Assembly: GCA_023402845.1 (NCBI GenBank)
Contig: JAEYFP010000010.1
Span: forward strand, 1 to 64,000
Direction of reading: 5' to 3'
Origin: Bacillota bacterium
Lineage (GTDB): Bacteria > Bacillota > Clostridia > Lachnospirales > Lachnospiraceae
DNA length: 64,000 nt
Part shown: one piece after another, positions 62,228 to 64,000 of the stretch
Numbering within the stretch: the stretch's first letter is position 1
How the letters are laid out: each line of letters starts with the position of its first letter
The notes under the pieces: generated by a model
Told to the model about the DNA's origin: nothing
What the model saw: only the letters and a program-made list of their open reading frames with translations
Databases searched by the model: none
Program-made: the position numbers and the translations under genes

Positions 62228-63616
62228 CTAGTAATTTTTTTGTAACATTTCAACATAATTAAAATTTTCATCGTACAAACCGCAAAACTGTAATCCATAT
62301 AAATAATCCGCCAGCTCATGGCTGATTCCCGTCCTTGCATCAGGTATCGCTTCTTCCTTCAGGACAGCTTCCCGCTCCTCGCTGATGATCGTACGCAGCA
62401 CGTCTCTGTTGGCGACAATATTATTATTTCCCTGTACATAAATACGATCTCCGGCAAAAATCATGCCCTCCACATTGCAGCCCGCATCAACAATGACATT
62501 TCCCGGAGTAATAACGATACCCGTCACATCATCGTTGATCGTTACATCCGTTCCTGCCATGATTTTGCGGTAGCTGCCTCCATAGTCTCCATCGTTGCTC
62601 GAATCATAATAATATTCAAGTGTTGAGAGCTTCCTTCCCGCATCGTTGATCATCGTGCGGATACGTTCATATTCCTCGCTTTCCTCCTCCATATCCGCCC
62701 GTAAAAATTCCATTCCTTCAATATAATAGTCTGTCTTTGTCGGATAGCCGTTTATCTTGTTGATCCGGTTTGCATAAATACTGATAGGCTGTTCCTCGTT
62801 CCCGAATACGGCAAACGAGCCTTTCAGATTGACATCCCCCTCCGATACGATTTCATCCGCCTGAATTCCGAGCTGGGTTGAGAGAATATTCAAGCCGCCG
62901 TAAACATCCTTCTCCCCATAACCCGTCTCTGCCTTTCTGTTTTCGGTAACCGGATGGGTACCCGCAAAAACGCTGCCCACGATCGAAGACGTTTTCCCCG
63001 TCATATAAATCCCTTTATTTCCTATTAAAGAATATTCAAATAATTCGTCGTTTCCGTCAAAAAAATGGGCATTCGGAATATGAATGACAAATTCATACGT
63101 GCGCGTTCGCCGATAGCTTTCTCCGTGACTGTAGAGAACTGTTACGCCGCTTACCACGCACCGGCTTTCCGTATTTGTCTCCTCATCGGCCAAAACTGAA
63201 AACCTGGGAGGATTTTGCACATCCACCGTAAGCTCTCCCATATCAAGCTTTGGAAGATCCGCCTGCAGGCGCATACATAGTTCCTCCCCGCTTCCATATA
63301 TCTCCCGCAGGGCATTGCAGTAGTTTGCCGCAAAGGTCTTTTCCGCAGCTTCCTCACTCATGGCCGTACTGCTTTCCATGCTGCTCAGCAGGGAGTTAAA
63401 TTCTTTAGCCGCGCAGCTTTTCGCCTGTGCCGCCATAGTTTCGGACAGTACCCTCCCCGCCTGCTCAAGTCCGTCCTCCGACCATATTTCCAGTTTCTGA
63501 TTGATCAGCCGTTTTGTCAACTCCACCGACCTTCCGGAGAGCGTCAGAACAAAAAAAGCGATTACAGAAAGAAAAAATACGGCCGACACTGTGATCACCG
63601 TACCGGAATGTTTCAC
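62228..63616 (-). CDS. Membrane-anchored PilX-like/bactofilin-like protein
   Basis: 462-aa protein. One N-terminal membrane helix (~8-30, VITVSAVFFLSVIAFFVLTL), then a long exposed part. The end carries repeated beta-strand-like stretches (VTGIVITPGNVIVDAGCNVEGMIFAGDRIYVQGNN) as in polymer-forming proteins. It is placed next to a GspF-type gene, so it is probably a pilus-tip or prepilin-like component. No clear prepilin cleavage site is seen. Confidence 0.55.
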   Translation of the reverse strand: MKHSGTVITVSAVFFLSVIAFFVLTLSGRSVELTKRLINQKLEIWSEDGLEQAGRVLSETMAAQAKSCAAKEFNSLLSSMESSTAMSEEAAEKTFAANYCNALREIYGSGEELCMRLQADLPKLDMGELTVDVQNPPRFSVLADEETNTESRCVVSGVTVLYSHGESYRRTRTYEFVIHIPNAHFFDGNDELFEYSLIGNKGIYMTGKTSSIVGSVFAGTHPVTENRKAETGYGEKDVYGGLNILSTQLGIQADEIVSEGDVNLKGSFAVFGNEEQPISIYANRINKINGYPTKTDYYIEGMEFLRADMEEESEEYERIRTMINDAGRKLSTLEYYYDSSNDGDYGGSYRKIMAGTDVTINDDVTGIVITPGNVIVDAGCNVEGMIFAGDRIYVQGNNNIVANRDVLRTIISEEREAVLKEEAIPDARTGISHELADYLYGLQFCGLYDENFNYVEMLQKNY

Positions 63617-63660
63617 CGTAATTCTCCTCTTCTTTTAATACAATAGTAAGTATCCCCAGG

Positions 63661-64000
63661 CTACATCCCGCTCACAAAATCATAAAGCAGCACCGTCGGC
63701 TGTACGAGTGCCGCAATCAGCACGCCGACAATCAGCGCCATGAAGACGACCGAAAGCGTCTCTATGGATGTCTGCCGTCTGCCAGCTATCCTGATTGCCT
63801 CTTCCTCATAATAATCCGCAAGTTCGTCAAGCATTTCTCCGAGATTGCCGATCTCCTCGCCGATGGACACCATCTGTACCAACATCGGGGAAAACAGTTC
63901 CGAAGCACCCAGTGCTTTGGAAAGTGTCATGCCTTTCCCTATCTCCTCCGATGCCGAAAACAACATGCGCCGAAACAGCTCATAGTCCATAAACCCGGCG
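63661..64000 (-). CDS. Type II secretion/type IV pilus inner-membrane protein GspF/PilC, partial
   Basis: The C-terminal ~113 residues of a GspF/PilC-like platform protein, running off the right edge. GMTLSKALGASELFSPMLVQMVSIGEEIGNLGEML is the family core, followed by the last helices (ETLSVVFMALIVGVLIAALVQPTVLLYDFVSGM). It organises pilus assembly in the membrane. 44 bp before the PilX-like gene. Confidence 0.88.
   Translation of the reverse strand, partial: AGFMDYELFRRMLFSASEEIGKGMTLSKALGASELFSPMLVQMVSIGEEIGNLGEMLDELADYYEEEAIRIAGRRQTSIETLSVVFMALIVGVLIAALVQPTVLLYDFVSGM

Overview
The window looks like a low-to-mid GC Clostridia chromosome, most likely Lachnospiraceae. The signs are strong AGGAGG-type ribosome sites, Gram-positive lipoboxes, a TrpR-like YerC protein, a DUF1836 protein, a BTAD regulator with a GGDEF remnant, a class I c-di-GMP riboswitch and Tn1549-type conjugative-element genes. 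No rRNA or tRNA gene was seen.

Bases ~380 to 28,590 are an AT-richer genomic island inserted in the 3' end of a 23S rRNA uracil methyltransferase gene (rlmD/rumA type, 28535-30211, minus strand). The island seems to be at least two serine-recombinase elements stacked at one site. The right junction (28587-28599) lies in the HVET codons of rlmD. The left junction (376-388) carries a spare HVET-type gene end followed by a stop codon. A third, diverged copy lies at 4859-4896. Element A (~380-4890) carries a SIR2/TIR-like/HEPN effector and a serine recombinase. Element B (~4890-28590) carries a CHAT-protease gene next to an unknown 242-aa gene; a six-gene operon (MORC-type ATPase, Z1 helicase, PD-(D/E)XK nuclease, AIPR protein, C5 cytosine methylase, Vsr nuclease) headed by an XRE regulator; and the worn right half of a Tn1549-like conjugative element (CHAP fragment, DUF4315, DUF4366, frameshifted topB, TnpV, truncated helicase, sigma-like factor, large serine recombinase). 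A DUF262 gene, an IS30 fragment and a stray chemoreceptor/c-di-GMP riboswitch segment sit inside it. No relaxase or VirB4 is visible, so the element cannot conjugate on its own.

Bases 28,600-64,000 are ordinary chromosome. In order: rlmD behind two glycoside hydrolases (GH31 and GH2); a small acidic membrane protein; pcrA; a small secreted protein; a DUF1836 gene; a two-component system with an ABC exporter (peptide-sensing or detoxification layout); yerC; a PHP phosphatase and a glycerophosphodiester phosphodiesterase; a complete branched-chain amino-acid type ABC importer (livJHMGF) followed by a cytidylate-kinase-like gene; a periplasmic-binding-protein-like/GGDEF diguanylate cyclase; an orphan NMT1-type lipoprotein; a BTAD/GGDEF-like regulator; an AraC-type response regulator; a sugar ABC importer (binding protein and two permeases); and the edge of a pilus/type II secretion cluster.

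The most interesting material is in the island: stacked insertions at rlmD, two possibly undescribed immune effectors (SIR2-TIR-like-HEPN, and CHAT plus a 242-aa partner), a seven-unit 20-bp-phased repeat array upstream of the MORC-Z1 restriction operon, and a pair of overlapping reading frames (TnpV and helicase) that both look coding. Family assignments come from reading motifs by eye; no database search was run.
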